The position numbers were made by a program, and so were the translations under genes. From Cupriavidus pinatubonensis (lineage in GTDB: Bacteria > Pseudomonadota > Gammaproteobacteria > Burkholderiales > Burkholderiaceae), in contig NZ_CP080767.1 in the NCBI RefSeq assembly GCF_019602855.1, positions 3,162,001 to 3,226,000 of the forward strand: 64,000 nt of DNA, in the 5' to 3' direction. Positions 56,425 to 64,000 of this stretch are shown piece after piece; position 1 is the stretch's first letter, and every line of letters starts with the position of its first letter. The notes under the pieces are model-generated. The model saw only the letters and a list, made by a program, of their open reading frames with translations, did not search any database and had not been told where the DNA came from.

Positions 56425-57339
56425 ATGTCTCTCGATCGCCGCGGCCTCGTCCTGCTGGTCATCCTGACCATCGCCTGGGGCGTCAACTGGCCCATCATGA
56501 AAATCGGCGTGGCGCACTTCCCGGCCATGGGTTTCCGGCTGCTGTGCATGGCCGGCGGCGTCGCCGCGCTGGGGATTGCGCTGACCGTGCGCGGCGAATC
56601 GCTGCGCGTGCCGCGCTCGCAATGGGCCACGGTAGTGAAGCTCGCCATCCCGAACATGGTGTTCTGGCACCTGCTGGCCATCTGCGCCGTCAAGATGCTG
56701 TCCTCGGGACGCGCCGCGATCCTCGGCTACACCATGCCGATCTGGGCCGTAGTGTGGGGCCTGGTGCTGTATCGCGACCGCATCGGCGTGTCGGCCTGGG
56801 TCGGCATCGGCTGCGCGCTGGCCGGCACCGTCCTGCTGCTGTCTGGCGAGATCCGAGCGCTGACCGGCAGCCCGGCCGGTACATTGCTGATGCTGGCTGC
56901 AGCCGCCGGCTGGGGCTTCGGCACCCAGCTCATGAAGCGTACGCAGATCGACATCCCTATCGGCACGCTGACGTTCTGGATGCTGGCGGTCACCCTGCCC
57001 TTCCTGGCCGCCGGCACGCTGTTGCTCGAGACCGGCTGGCGCATGCCCACCGCCGCCGAGTGGGGCGCGATCGCCTATAACGCCGTGGTGGTGTTCGCCT
57101 ACTGCCACCTGGTCTGGTTCGGGCTCGCGCGCAACCTGCCGCCGGTGGTGTCGAGCCTGTCGGTCATGTTCATCCCCGTGGTTGGCGTGTTCTCCGGCAT
57201 GTGGATGCTCGGCGAGCAGCCGCACTGGCAGGACTACGCGGCGATTGCACTGATGTTCGCCGCGCTGTCCTCGGTGATGCTCGTGCCACTGTTGCGGCGG
57301 CGACTGCGGACCGGCATGGCGCGTGGAGATTTCACTTAA
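56425..57339 (+). CDS. EamA-family drug/metabolite exporter
   Basis: 304 residues with ten hydrophobic helices in two EamA halves. Marks are WGVNWPIMKIGVAHFPAMGFR in helix 1, MLSSGRAAILGYTMPIWAV, and in the second half LVWFGLARNLPPVVSSLSVMFIPVVG followed by LGEQPHWQDYAAIALM. The substrate is unknown. Its stop codon overlaps the -35 box of the promoter at 57336-57365. Confidence 0.9.
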   Translation: MSLDRRGLVLLVILTIAWGVNWPIMKIGVAHFPAMGFRLLCMAGGVAALGIALTVRGESLRVPRSQWATVVKLAIPNMVFWHLLAICAVKMLSSGRAAILGYTMPIWAVVWGLVLYRDRIGVSAWVGIGCALAGTVLLLSGEIRALTGSPAGTLLMLAAAAGWGFGTQLMKRTQIDIPIGTLTFWMLAVTLPFLAAGTLLLETGWRMPTAAEWGAIAYNAVVVFAYCHLVWFGLARNLPPVVSSLSVMFIPVVGVFSGMWMLGEQPHWQDYAAIALMFAALSSVMLVPLLRRRLRTGMARGDFT

Positions 57340-57365
57340 CAAGCCCCCCTGCGTTGGGCTACACT
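57336..57365 (+). promoter_or_regulatory. Promoter of the corA leader transcript
   Basis: -35 TTAACA (57336-57341), 18-bp spacer and -10 TACACT (57360-57365); the first two and last bases of each box fit the sigma70 consensus. Transcription would start near 57372, 440 bases before corA. Confidence 0.6.
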
Positions 57366-57371
57366 CGCGGC

Positions 57372-57557
57372 CATCACAATCCCGGAGAAACTACGTGGGC
57401 AGTAGCATCGGGTGTTCGAGTTGCCGCGGTAACGCAGTTAACGCAGCTTCGTCGGATGCCATGTCACTGCGGGCTGCGTAGACGAACCGCCGGAGCCGCC
57501 AAGCGCTCCCGCATCGTCGCATCGCCCGCAGAATCCATGCGGGCGAGTGTTTTTCCG
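57372..57557 (+). ncRNA. Structured corA leader, possible metal-sensing riboswitch with terminator
   Basis: After the promoter at 57336-57365 comes GTGGG-CAGTAGC (57395-57406), whose first part pairs with CCCGC at 57508-57512. AGTAGC runs straight into the stem GCATC/GATGC (57405-57409, 57455-57459), which encloses a further stem (CGAGTTGC with GCAGCTTCG). The sequence AGTAGC after a closing stem, CCAAGCG before its 3' side and the downstream transporter gene resemble a yybP-ykoY (Mn2+) riboswitch, but the usual GGGGAGTAGC is changed to GGGCAGTAGC and the fit is partial. A strong intrinsic terminator closes the region. It could also be a free small RNA. Confidence 0.4.
57522..57554 (+). terminator. 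Intrinsic terminator in the corA leader
   Basis: Perfect 9-bp arms TCGCCCGCA (57522-57530) and TGCGGGCGA (57538-57546) with loop GAATCCA, then GTGTTTTT. It lies 256 bp before corA, so transcription of corA from the upstream promoter would need read-through or antitermination. Confidence 0.8.
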
Positions 57558-57812
57558 TATCGCCGACGGCCACCGAAGCGTGGGCCGTGCCATTGCGGAT
57601 ATTCCCTCTCCCGGCTTGCCAGCCACCCCAGGCAAACGCCATCGCCTTGCGCCCGTCGGCCCTGCCGCCGCCCGCAGCGCGATCACGCTTGCCCGTGATT
57701 CCGCACTGAACCGGTCCGGACCACCCTGGGATGCGGCGAGCCTGCCTGCGCTTGTCTTCGCGCTTGTCTTTGTTTTTCGTCGCAATCAGCATAGCAATAA
57801 GGAATCCCGGGG
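57558..57812. other. Gene-free stretch between the leader terminator and corA
   Basis: 255 bp with no supported gene; a weak 89-codon frame has no recognisable protein features. The last 50 bases are T-rich (TTGTCTTTGTTTTTCGTCG) and may hold a second corA promoter. AGGAATCCCGGGG lies before the corA ATG. Confidence 0.4.
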
Positions 57813-58775
57813 ATGATCAACCTGTTCGTCCTGCAGAAAGGCCGGCTCGCCCAAGAGCAGGTCGACGAGCGCAACGAGCTGCTGCAGCACAAGCCGATCT
57901 GGATCGACGTCGTCAGCCCCGACGACGAGGAACTCGCCTGGATCAAGGAAGCGTACGGCGTCGCCCTGCCGGAACTCGAAGACCTGGGCGACCTGGAAGC
58001 GTCCGCGCGTTATTTCGAAGGCGAGGACGAGAACATCCACATCCGCACCGACTTCCTGCTCGATGAGGAAGAGGCTTCACGCAACGTGCGCGTGGCATTC
58101 GTGCTCACGCGCGACGTGCTGTTTTCCATCCACGACGAAGACCTGCCGGTGTTCCGCCTGGTGCGGCTGCGCGCGCGCATGCGCCCGGGCTCGGTGCGCA
58201 ACGCCAAGGACGTGCTGATGGATCTGTACGCGACCGATGCGGAATACTCGGCCGACTCCATCGAGGAAGTCTACGAACGCCTGGAAGAAGCCAGCCGCCG
58301 CGTGCTGGCCGAAAACGTGACCGATGCCGCCGCCGCCGACGTGCTCGAAACCATCGCGCGCGAGGAAGACTTGAACGGCCGCATCCGACGCAACGTCATG
58401 GACACGCGCCGCGCGGTGTCGTTCCTGATGCGCAGCCAGCTGCTGTCAGCCGAGCAGCAGGACGAGGCACGCCAGATCCTGCGCGACATCGACTCGATCG
58501 AGAACCACACCGCATTCCTGTTCGACAAGATCAACTTCCTGATGGATGCGACCGTCGGTTTCATCAACATCAACCAGAACAAGATCATCAAGCTGTTCTC
58601 GGTGGTGTCGGTGGCATTGATGCCACCGACGCTGATCGCGAGTATCTACGGCATGAACTTCAAATTCATGCCGGAGCTGGACTGGGCGGCCGGGTATCCG
58701 TGGGCGATTGCGTTGATGGCGGTGTCGGCGGCGATTCCGTTGGTGTATTTCAAGCGGAAGGGGTGGTTGAGCTGA
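57813..58775 (+). CDS. corA: CorA-family divalent cation transporter
   Basis: 320 residues. CorA pentamers carry Mg2+ (also Co2+ or Ni2+) across the inner membrane. The long acidic and helical cytoplasmic funnel (IEEVYERLEEASRRVLAENV) leads to two C-terminal membrane helices separated by the signature YGMNF (VALMPPTLIASIYGMNFKFM). The last residues KRKGWLS are basic. It has a very long leader with a terminator, which suggests control at RNA level. Mg2+ rather than another ion is inferred from the family. Confidence 0.95.
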   Translation: MINLFVLQKGRLAQEQVDERNELLQHKPIWIDVVSPDDEELAWIKEAYGVALPELEDLGDLEASARYFEGEDENIHIRTDFLLDEEEASRNVRVAFVLTRDVLFSIHDEDLPVFRLVRLRARMRPGSVRNAKDVLMDLYATDAEYSADSIEEVYERLEEASRRVLAENVTDAAAADVLETIAREEDLNGRIRRNVMDTRRAVSFLMRSQLLSAEQQDEARQILRDIDSIENHTAFLFDKINFLMDATVGFININQNKIIKLFSVVSVALMPPTLIASIYGMNFKFMPELDWAAGYPWAIALMAVSAAIPLVYFKRKGWLS

Positions 58776-58813
58776 GGGCTGAAACAACGACAGGCTGACT
58801 CCCCTCTCCCCCG

Positions 58814-58839
58814 CTCCTCTCCCGCAAGCGCGAGAGGAG
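58814..58839. repeat. CT/AG-rich inverted repeat between corA and mtgA
   Basis: CTCCTCTC (58814-58821) pairs with GAGAGGAG (58832-58839) around a loop with GC-AA-GC. It is in the gap between two convergent genes and has the same CT/AG bias as the element at 3293-3324, which sits in the same kind of place. Confidence 0.6.
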
Positions 58840-58861
58840 AGAAACCAAGGAACGCCAGCCG

Positions 58862-59620
58862 TCAATCCGGCAACGTAGCCGCCCCCATCCGCCGCGCAAT
58901 AATCCCCGCCTTCACCCTGAAGTTCACGCGCACATTCGCGCAGTACTCCTTCTTGTCGAAGCACTTCGGCGCAGGCAGCGCCGCCGCCAGGCGCGCCGCC
59001 TGGCCCACGCCGAGCTTCCCGGCGTTCGTACGGAAGTAGTGCTGCGCCGCAGCCTCCGCACCGAACACGCCTTCGCCCCACTCCACCGAATTCAGGTAGA
59101 TCTCGAAGATGCGCTGCTTGTCGAGCCAGAACTCGAGCATCCACGTGATGGCCAGTTCCTGGCCCTTGCGCAGGTAATGCTGCTCGGACGACAGGAACAG
59201 GTTCTTGGCGAGCTGCTGGGTGATGGTCGAACCGCCGCGCACGACGCGGCCGCGCTTCTTGTTGCGCTCCCACGCGTCGAGCATGGCGTCGATTTCGTAG
59301 CCGGGATGATTGACGAAGTCAGCGTCTTCGCTCGCGATCACTGCGCGCTTGAGGTTGCGCGAGATCTGGTCGTACGGCACCCAGCGGCGGTCGATGCTGC
59401 AGTTCCAGACGTTGAAGCCGCACAGGCGCCAGCGCTCGGCGCGCATGAACGACGTGGAAGACGGCGCCACGTACTGCCATGCGGCGATCTGCAGGAAGAA
59501 ATAGACCTGCATCGCGACCACGCCGGCCACGATGCAGCCGAGCAGGAAACCGATCCAGCGCAGCGGGGAGAATGCCGTGCCGGCGGCGCGCGCGGAGCGC
59601 TGTCGGGTGGCCACGGGCAC
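58862..59620 (-). CDS. mtgA: Monofunctional peptidoglycan transglycosylase
   Basis: 252 residues from a GTG at 59620, nine bases after aroE. One membrane helix (about residues 22-46, [20 protein letters not shown]) anchors a GT51 domain in the periplasm with [14 protein letters not shown] (the catalytic Glu), [16 protein letters not shown] and [21 protein letters not shown]. It polymerises lipid II glycan strands. No transpeptidase domain is present. Confidence 0.95.
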   Translation of the reverse strand: MPVATRQRSARAAGTAFSPLRWIGFLLGCIVAGVVAMQVYFFLQIAAWQYVAPSSTSFMRAERWRLCGFNVWNCSIDRRWVPYDQISRNLKRAVIASEDADFVNHPGYEIDAMLDAWERNKKRGRVVRGGSTITQQLAKNLFLSSEQHYLRKGQELAITWMLEFWLDKQRIFEIYLNSVEWGEGVFGAEAAAQHYFRTNAGKLGVGQAARLAAALPAPKCFDKKEYCANVRVNFRVKAGIIARRMGAATLPD

Positions 59621-59629
59621 TGGCGGCGA

Positions 59630-60514
59630 TCAGCCCTTGCGCTCGGCCTGCAGCGCGGCGCGCAGGTCGGCCAGCACGGGCGCGGTGCGCGGACGCACGC
59701 CGCGCCAGATGTAGAACGCTTCAGCTGCCTGTTCGACCAGCATGCCGAGACCGTCGGCCGTGCGCGCGCCGCATTGCGCAGCGTGCTGCAGGAATACGGT
59801 CGGCTCGGCGCCGTACATCATGTCGTAGGCGAGCACGCCTTCGCCGAGCAGGAACGCCGGCACCGGCGGCACTTCGCCATGCAGGCTGCTCGACGATGCG
59901 TTGATGACGACGTCGCAGACATCGTCTTCGGACAGCTGCTTAAGCGCATCGAGGCCACCGCCCCACAACTCCACGCCGAACGAATCGGCCGCTTCCACGA
60001 ACTCTTCGAGCATGTCGCTCGCGCGCGAGGCCGTGCGGTTGGCCACCACAATGCGCGACGGCCGGCATTCAATCAGCGGCAGCATCGCGCCCATGGCCGC
60101 GCCGCCCGCGCCGAGCAGCAGCACACGCTTGTCTTCGAGCAGGGTGTCGAGATTGTCCTGGATATCGCGCACGAGGCCGATGCCGTCGGTATTGTCGCCG
60201 TGGATCAGGCCATCCTCGATCCACATCGTGTTGACCGCGCCAGCGGCTTCCGCGCGCGGCGTCAGGCGGTCGGCCAGATCATAGGCCTGCAGCTTGAACG
60301 GCACGGTCACGTTGAAGCCATAGCCGCCTTCAGCAAGGAACGCGCGCATGGTGTCTGCGAAAGCGTCGAGCGGCGCTTCCAGGCGGCCGTATTCGACGGC
60401 TTCGCCGGTCTGCTTGGCAAACGCGGCGTGGATGAACGGCGAACGGCTGTGCGCGACGGGGTTGCCGACCACGACGTAGCGGTCAGCCGGCTGGGAGGAT
60501 TCGGTGGATGTCAT
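59630..60514 (-). CDS. aroE: Shikimate dehydrogenase
   Basis: 294 residues from the ATG at 60514, which shares one base with the tonB-like stop (TGATG). It reduces 3-dehydroshikimate in aromatic amino acid synthesis. The shikimate-binding VVVGNPVAHSRSPFIHAAFA is at residues about 14-33, catalytic Lys in NVTVPFKLQAYDLAD, and NADP motif VLLLGAGGAAMGAMLPLI. It is between the tonB-like gene and mtgA. Confidence 0.96.
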   Translation of the reverse strand: MTSTESSQPADRYVVVGNPVAHSRSPFIHAAFAKQTGEAVEYGRLEAPLDAFADTMRAFLAEGGYGFNVTVPFKLQAYDLADRLTPRAEAAGAVNTMWIEDGLIHGDNTDGIGLVRDIQDNLDTLLEDKRVLLLGAGGAAMGAMLPLIECRPSRIVVANRTASRASDMLEEFVEAADSFGVELWGGGLDALKQLSEDDVCDVVINASSSSLHGEVPPVPAFLLGEGVLAYDMMYGAEPTVFLQHAAQCGARTADGLGMLVEQAAEAFYIWRGVRPRTAPVLADLRAALQAERKG

Positions 60515-61434
60515 CAGCGTGCCTGCAAGCGGGTTTCCAGCCCGCTGCGCGAAAACTTGAATGTGGAAATCACTTCGAGAATGTCCTGGCGCGCGGCCAT
60601 CTCGGCCGTGAACGGACCGAACGGCGCGGCGGCGCGGACGATCGCGACGGCCTGGCGGTCGAGCGCTGGATCGCCCGAACTCTTGACCACGTCGATGGCG
60701 TCGACGTTGTAGCCGTCGCGGTTGTAGCCGAGCTTGCCGAGCCGGTTCACGTTGATCACGAGGATCAGCTGGCCGTACAGCGGCTTGCCGTTGTGCTGCG
60801 GGAAATCGCTGGTGCCGCGCGCCTCGATCTTGCGGCGCAGGCGGTCGTAATACTGGGCGTAATCCACTTCGCGCGCGCTCGTGGCGGTGAGCTGGTAGCG
60901 CTTGGGCCGTTTGGCGTACTGCTCGAGATTGCGGCCGATCTCGGCCTCGAGCTTGGCCATCTCGTCGGTGGAGGTACGCTCGTCCTGGCCGCGAAGCAGG
61001 TCGTCCTGGCGCCGTTCGCCGGGCTTGAGCGGTTGGCTGCGCACGGCGGGGGCCGCTTCGCGCGACTGCGTCATCAGGCGCTGCTGTTCCTGCTCGAGCT
61101 GCTCGACGCGGCGCTGTACCTGGCGTACGAGATCGCCGTCCTGCGAAACTGTCTGCGCGGGCAGCGGCGTGGTCGCGCGCTGCTGGTCGTGGTCGCCGCC
61201 GCCATCGAGGTTGGCCTGCGCCAGCACGTTGGCATTGCGCGGCTTCTGCGCGGACTTGGAGTTGACCAGCACCACGTCCAGCGCGGCATCCGAGCGCTTG
61301 ATCTCGAATACCTCGGGCGCCGCGATCCGCACCATCAGCAGCACGAGATGGATGACTACCGAGATGGCCAGCGCCTTGGCCAGCGTGTTGCTGGCGTGCC
61401 ACCAGTGGCGGGGATCGACGAGAGCGGCGTTCAC
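60514..61434 (-). CDS. TonB-like energy transducer protein
   Basis: 306 residues. A single N-terminal membrane helix (ALAISVVIHLVLLMVRIAA, residues about 20-38), a long polar, partly coiled linker (QRRVEQLEQEQQRLMTQS), and a C-terminal TonB domain (YGQLILVINVNRLGKLGYNRDG; AVAIVRAAAPFGPF). It lacks the usual Pro-rich linker of TonB, and no exbB or exbD is nearby. It probably spans the periplasm and transmits force or supports envelope function. It stands 138 bp behind the exoribonuclease gene and is coupled to aroE. Confidence 0.85.
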   Translation of the reverse strand: MNAALVDPRHWWHASNTLAKALAISVVIHLVLLMVRIAAPEVFEIKRSDAALDVVLVNSKSAQKPRNANVLAQANLDGGGDHDQQRATTPLPAQTVSQDGDLVRQVQRRVEQLEQEQQRLMTQSREAAPAVRSQPLKPGERRQDDLLRGQDERTSTDEMAKLEAEIGRNLEQYAKRPKRYQLTATSAREVDYAQYYDRLRRKIEARGTSDFPQHNGKPLYGQLILVINVNRLGKLGYNRDGYNVDAIDVVKSSGDPALDRQAVAIVRAAAPFGPFTAEMAARQDILEVISTFKFSRSGLETRLQAR

Positions 61435-61572
61435 GATGGGAGCTGGCTGGGCAATGGCTTGGGAATCGCTAGGGAGACTCGCCGGGGCAGCATGGCGTCA
61501 TGCGCCCCCGGCCCGGCGGCTACGCCGGGTCAGAAGGGCATTGTATGTGAGCCGCCGGCTTTTCCGAAGGGA

Positions 61573-63717
61573 TCAGCCCTGGCCGGGGACAATGGTGTCG
61601 CGCGCGGCAGACGCCTGGTCGGCGATGTCCTCGTCGCTACCCGCGCCGGCCAAGTCGCCGGCATCGTCCTGTGCTGGCGCATCCCCTTGCGCCGACTGTT
61701 CGGCGGCCTGCTCCGCCGCCACTTCGGCGGCAGCTTCGGCCGACACTTCAGCGGCTTCCTCGTCGCTTTCGTCGCCGTCGACGCTCTCCAGTTCCTCTTC
61801 AGGCAACGCGCCCTCGCCTGCGAAGACTTCGAGCACGCGGCACGAGACCTCGAGCGAAATCTCGTCGATCGGGCCGATTTCCAGCAGCACCTGCGTGCCG
61901 CGCTGGGCTTGCATGAGCTCCGGCACGCGCGTGACCAACGGGATCTCGGTGAAGCGCACGGCGCCTTCCTTGAGCGTCGTGGCCATCATGCGTTCACGGC
62001 GTTCCTGCTGCAGCCAGCGCAGGCACCAGTAGCGCTCCATGGTCGACTGGTGGTCGGCATAGGCGGCGTAGGTGCCTTCGAAATCGGCCACGGCGGCCAG
62101 CAGGTCGGCGTCCTTGGGCTTGAACGGCGCTACCAGCTTGGCCGTGATGCCATGCTGCGCCACCGCCAGGATCTGCCACTGGTTGACCAGGTCGACATAG
62201 CGGCGCAGCGGTGAAGTGCTCCACGCGTACTGCGCCACGCCCAGGCCTTCGTGCGGCGCCGGGTATGTCTGCATGCGCGTGCGGTGCATGCCCCAGGCCT
62301 TCTGCGTGCGGTAGATGCCCGGCACGCCGTTGTCGGCGAGCAGCTTGCCCCACGTGCTGTTGGCCAGGATCATCAGCTCGGCGACGATCTTGTCCAGCGG
62401 CGAACCGCGCTTGCGCTGTTCGATGCGCACGCGCTGGCTGCCATCGGCCTGGTCGTCGAGGTAGAAGTTGTAGTCCGCGCGGTTGTGCGATTCGGGCCGA
62501 AGGCCGCTGGCCAGGCGCGCCTTCTGGCGCTCGTCGTGCAGCGCGCCGGCAAAGTGCCACAGCCGCGTGAGCTGGGCGCGGAACGGATAGTCGCCAGTGC
62601 CGTCGGCCAGCGACGCCTCGGTGATGACATCGTCCAGCAGGTTGTGGCGCAGGTTGGCCGCGATCATGACCATCTCGGCGCGCGATTCGCTGCCCAGCAC
62701 CTGCCAGTGCACCGGCTCGACCGTCACGTAGAGCGACAGCGCGGGGCACTGGCGGCCCTCTTGCAGCGTGTAGCGCTCGACCACGCTGTCGGGCAGCATG
62801 GTGATCTTGTCGCCCGGGAAATAGACCGTGGACAGGCGCTGGCGCGCGATTGCGTCGAGCGCCTCGCCACGGCGGATGCCGAGCGCCGGCGCCGCAATGT
62901 GAATGCCGATGCGCAGGTTGCCGCCGGGCAGTTCGGTGACCGACAGCGCGTCGTCGATTTCGGTGGTGGTCACATCATCGATCGAGAACGCCTCCACGTC
63001 CGCCACCGGCAGGTCGGCGGACGGCTCGGGCACCTCGACGTCAGGGAAGCCCGTGCCCTTCGGGAAGCACTCGGCCAGGAACTTCGCCTCATGCAGCGCG
63101 CGCGCGCTGGCGACGCCGCCGACCGCCACCATCAGGCGCATCGGCGTCATGCCCAGCGCCGTGCAGGCGGCGTCCATTGCCTTGAATTCGAGGCTGTTCT
63201 TGTCCGGCTTGAACAGCAGTTGCAGCACCTTGTTACGGAACGATTCCGGCAGCGTCAGCGCCTTGAGCTGTTCCTCGTACTCGGCTTGCACCAACGCCTG
63301 CTGCTTCTTGCGCTCGAGCGCGGCCAGTGCGGCCTTGAGCTGGTCTTCCGGCGCGCGCTGGTAGCGTCCGCGGCCCTTGCGGCGGAAGTACACCGGGTTG
63401 CCGTGCAGCGCCATGGCCAGTGCCGCCTGTTGCACCGGGCCGGGATCAGCGCCGTAGTATTCGGCGGCCAGCTCGGCAAAGCCGAACTCGGCTTCGGGCG
63501 CGCATTCCCACAGGAAGTCGAGGTCGATCTCGGCGGTCATCTCGCCAGTCTGGCGCACCAGTTCGATCGCTGACGGCTGGGCAAACTGCAGCAGCACATC
63601 GCGCGATTTGACCTTGGTGCGCTTGCCGGCGGGCAATTCGACCTGGTAGGCCTCGCCCTGCTGGGCCAGCACGGTGCCGGCGCGAATCTCGCCGCCTTCT
63701 TCGAACAGCAACTGCAT
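61573..63717 (-). CDS. RNB-domain 3'-5' exoribonuclease (RNase II/R family)
   Basis: 714 residues. The RNB catalytic domain starts around residue 245 with FSIDDVTTTEIDDALSVTEL, which holds the Asp residues that bind Mg2+, and continues with GIHIAAPALGIRRGEALD, YRTQKAWGMHRTRMQTYPAPHEGLGVAQYAWSTSPLRRYVDL (the conserved SPLRRYxD). An S1-like C-terminal part is followed by an acidic Ala/Glu/Asp-rich tail of about 80 residues. The N-terminus is a cold-shock-like RNA-binding part. It degrades RNA from the 3' end; RNase II or RNase R cannot be told apart here. Confidence 0.9.
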   Translation of the reverse strand: MQLLFEEGGEIRAGTVLAQQGEAYQVELPAGKRTKVKSRDVLLQFAQPSAIELVRQTGEMTAEIDLDFLWECAPEAEFGFAELAAEYYGADPGPVQQAALAMALHGNPVYFRRKGRGRYQRAPEDQLKAALAALERKKQQALVQAEYEEQLKALTLPESFRNKVLQLLFKPDKNSLEFKAMDAACTALGMTPMRLMVAVGGVASARALHEAKFLAECFPKGTGFPDVEVPEPSADLPVADVEAFSIDDVTTTEIDDALSVTELPGGNLRIGIHIAAPALGIRRGEALDAIARQRLSTVYFPGDKITMLPDSVVERYTLQEGRQCPALSLYVTVEPVHWQVLGSESRAEMVMIAANLRHNLLDDVITEASLADGTGDYPFRAQLTRLWHFAGALHDERQKARLASGLRPESHNRADYNFYLDDQADGSQRVRIEQRKRGSPLDKIVAELMILANSTWGKLLADNGVPGIYRTQKAWGMHRTRMQTYPAPHEGLGVAQYAWSTSPLRRYVDLVNQWQILAVAQHGITAKLVAPFKPKDADLLAAVADFEGTYAAYADHQSTMERYWCLRWLQQERRERMMATTLKEGAVRFTEIPLVTRVPELMQAQRGTQVLLEIGPIDEISLEVSCRVLEVFAGEGALPEEELESVDGDESDEEAAEVSAEAAAEVAAEQAAEQSAQGDAPAQDDAGDLAGAGSDEDIADQASAARDTIVPGQG

Positions 63718-63741
63718 CGATCGGTACTTTCAGAAATGCCG

Positions 63742-63778
63742 GGAACCCTGCCGCTTAAGCGGCCAAAACGCGGGTTCC
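63742..63778. repeat. Nested hairpin in the exoribonuclease leader
   Basis: GGAACCC (63742-63748) pairs with GGGTTCC (63772-63778); inside is the perfect palindrome GCCGCTTAAGCGGC (63750-63763). It lies 25-60 bases before the start codon on the minus strand and would shape the mRNA leader. No T-tract. Confidence 0.55.
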
Positions 63779-63897
63779 GGGGAGATAGTGTGAGCGCCCC
63801 TGCGGGCGGGCTGGCCGCAAGGGCCGAAATCAGAATGATACCGCACCGTTTACAGCCGCCTCCGGGAAACCGGCCTGGCGGCCGGCAACGAGTGACG

Positions 63898-64000
63898 TCA
63901 GAGCGACATGCCGCCGCTGGTTTCGATCGCCACGCCGTTGATGTAGCTGGCGTCGTCGCTGGCCAGGAACGCGTACACGCTGGCGATCTCGGACGGCTCG
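63898..64000 (-). CDS. Short-chain dehydrogenase/reductase, C-terminal end only
   Basis: The last 34 codons ([20 protein letters not shown], then [13 protein letters not shown]) match the C-terminus of classical SDR enzymes such as FabG-like oxidoreductases, in which the SDxASYINGxxxxxxGG segment is conserved. The catalytic part is outside the window, so the substrate cannot be named. The gene ends 180 bp upstream of the exoribonuclease start on the same strand. Confidence 0.85.
   Translation of the reverse strand, partial: EPSEIASVYAFLASDDASYINGVAIETSGGMSL

Noticed and set aside
57547-57816. 89-codon frame between the leader terminator and corA
   Set aside because: No ribosome site, odd composition, overlaps the corA start; more likely untranslated leader.
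60515-61402. Upstream extension of the aroE frame
   Set aside because: It overlaps the TonB-like gene in another frame and contains no aroE sequence.

Overview
The window is a compact, GC-rich stretch of core chromosome from a betaproteobacterium of the family Burkholderiaceae, most likely Cupriavidus or a close Ralstonia relative. Three things support this: the gene order (bamE-dapB-leuS-lptE-holA-proA divergent from fur; queA-tgt-yajC-secDF; thiL-pgpA-pncC), the protein sequences, and a complete set of Phc cell-density regulators (phcB, phcS, phcR, phcQ and, 23 kb away, phcA). I see no insertion sequence, prophage, CRISPR array, rRNA or tRNA gene. Nearly all the DNA is coding, with short intergenic gaps and many symmetrical hairpins with A/T tracts that act as terminators for convergent genes.

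Layout. 1-1.6 kb: pilU (cut by the window edge) and pilT, type IV pilus retraction ATPases. 1.7-3.3 kb: yggS-proC. 3.3-6.0 kb: ubiA, dps and oxyR on the minus strand. 6.1-8.3 kb: recG. 8.5-14.3 kb: queA-tgt (queuosine tRNA modification) and yajC-secD-secF (Sec accessory complex). 14.3-19.3 kb: phcB-phcS-phcR-phcQ (minus), which makes and senses a 3-hydroxy fatty acid methyl ester. 19.6-21.5 kb: a cytochrome b561 gene with two YceI periplasmic proteins. 21.8-25.8 kb: purB, a YibF-type GST, mnmA-nudJ. 26.0-30.2 kb: pntAA, a HAD-type lipoprotein, pntAB, pntB. 30.3-33.8 kb: an atypical receiver protein, rlmL-like methyltransferase, DsbA-like isomerase, hemJ. 33.8-41.8 kb: proA-holA-lptE-leuS-dapB-bamE (minus) and divergent fur. 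41.9-43.7 kb: phcA and a flavin reductase-like protein. 43.8-46.9 kb: tktA-gapA. 47.2-50.2 kb: VOC protein, rsmE, yidB-like gene, and an overlapping barnase/barstar pair. 50.5-58.8 kb: maeB, thiL, pgpA, pncC, pyrF, an EamA exporter, and corA behind a long structured leader. 58.9-63.7 kb: an RNB-family exoribonuclease, a TonB-like protein, aroE, mtgA. The edge at 64 kb holds the 3' end of a short-chain dehydrogenase gene.

Functional links: PhcS senses the PhcB-made ester and acts through PhcR/PhcQ on the LysR-type regulator PhcA, so the whole pathway lies in this window. OxyR lies just upstream of dps, a typical OxyR-type stress target. Pnt transhydrogenase and the NADP-type malic enzyme MaeB both feed NADPH supply. 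The most interesting unexplained signals are non-coding: a promoter, structured leader and intrinsic terminator 5' of corA (a possible yybP-ykoY-like riboswitch), a 79-bp hairpin with perfect 17-bp arms before the GST gene, and a perfect 23-bp palindrome between maeB and thiL. No clearly unprecedented multi-gene system was found.
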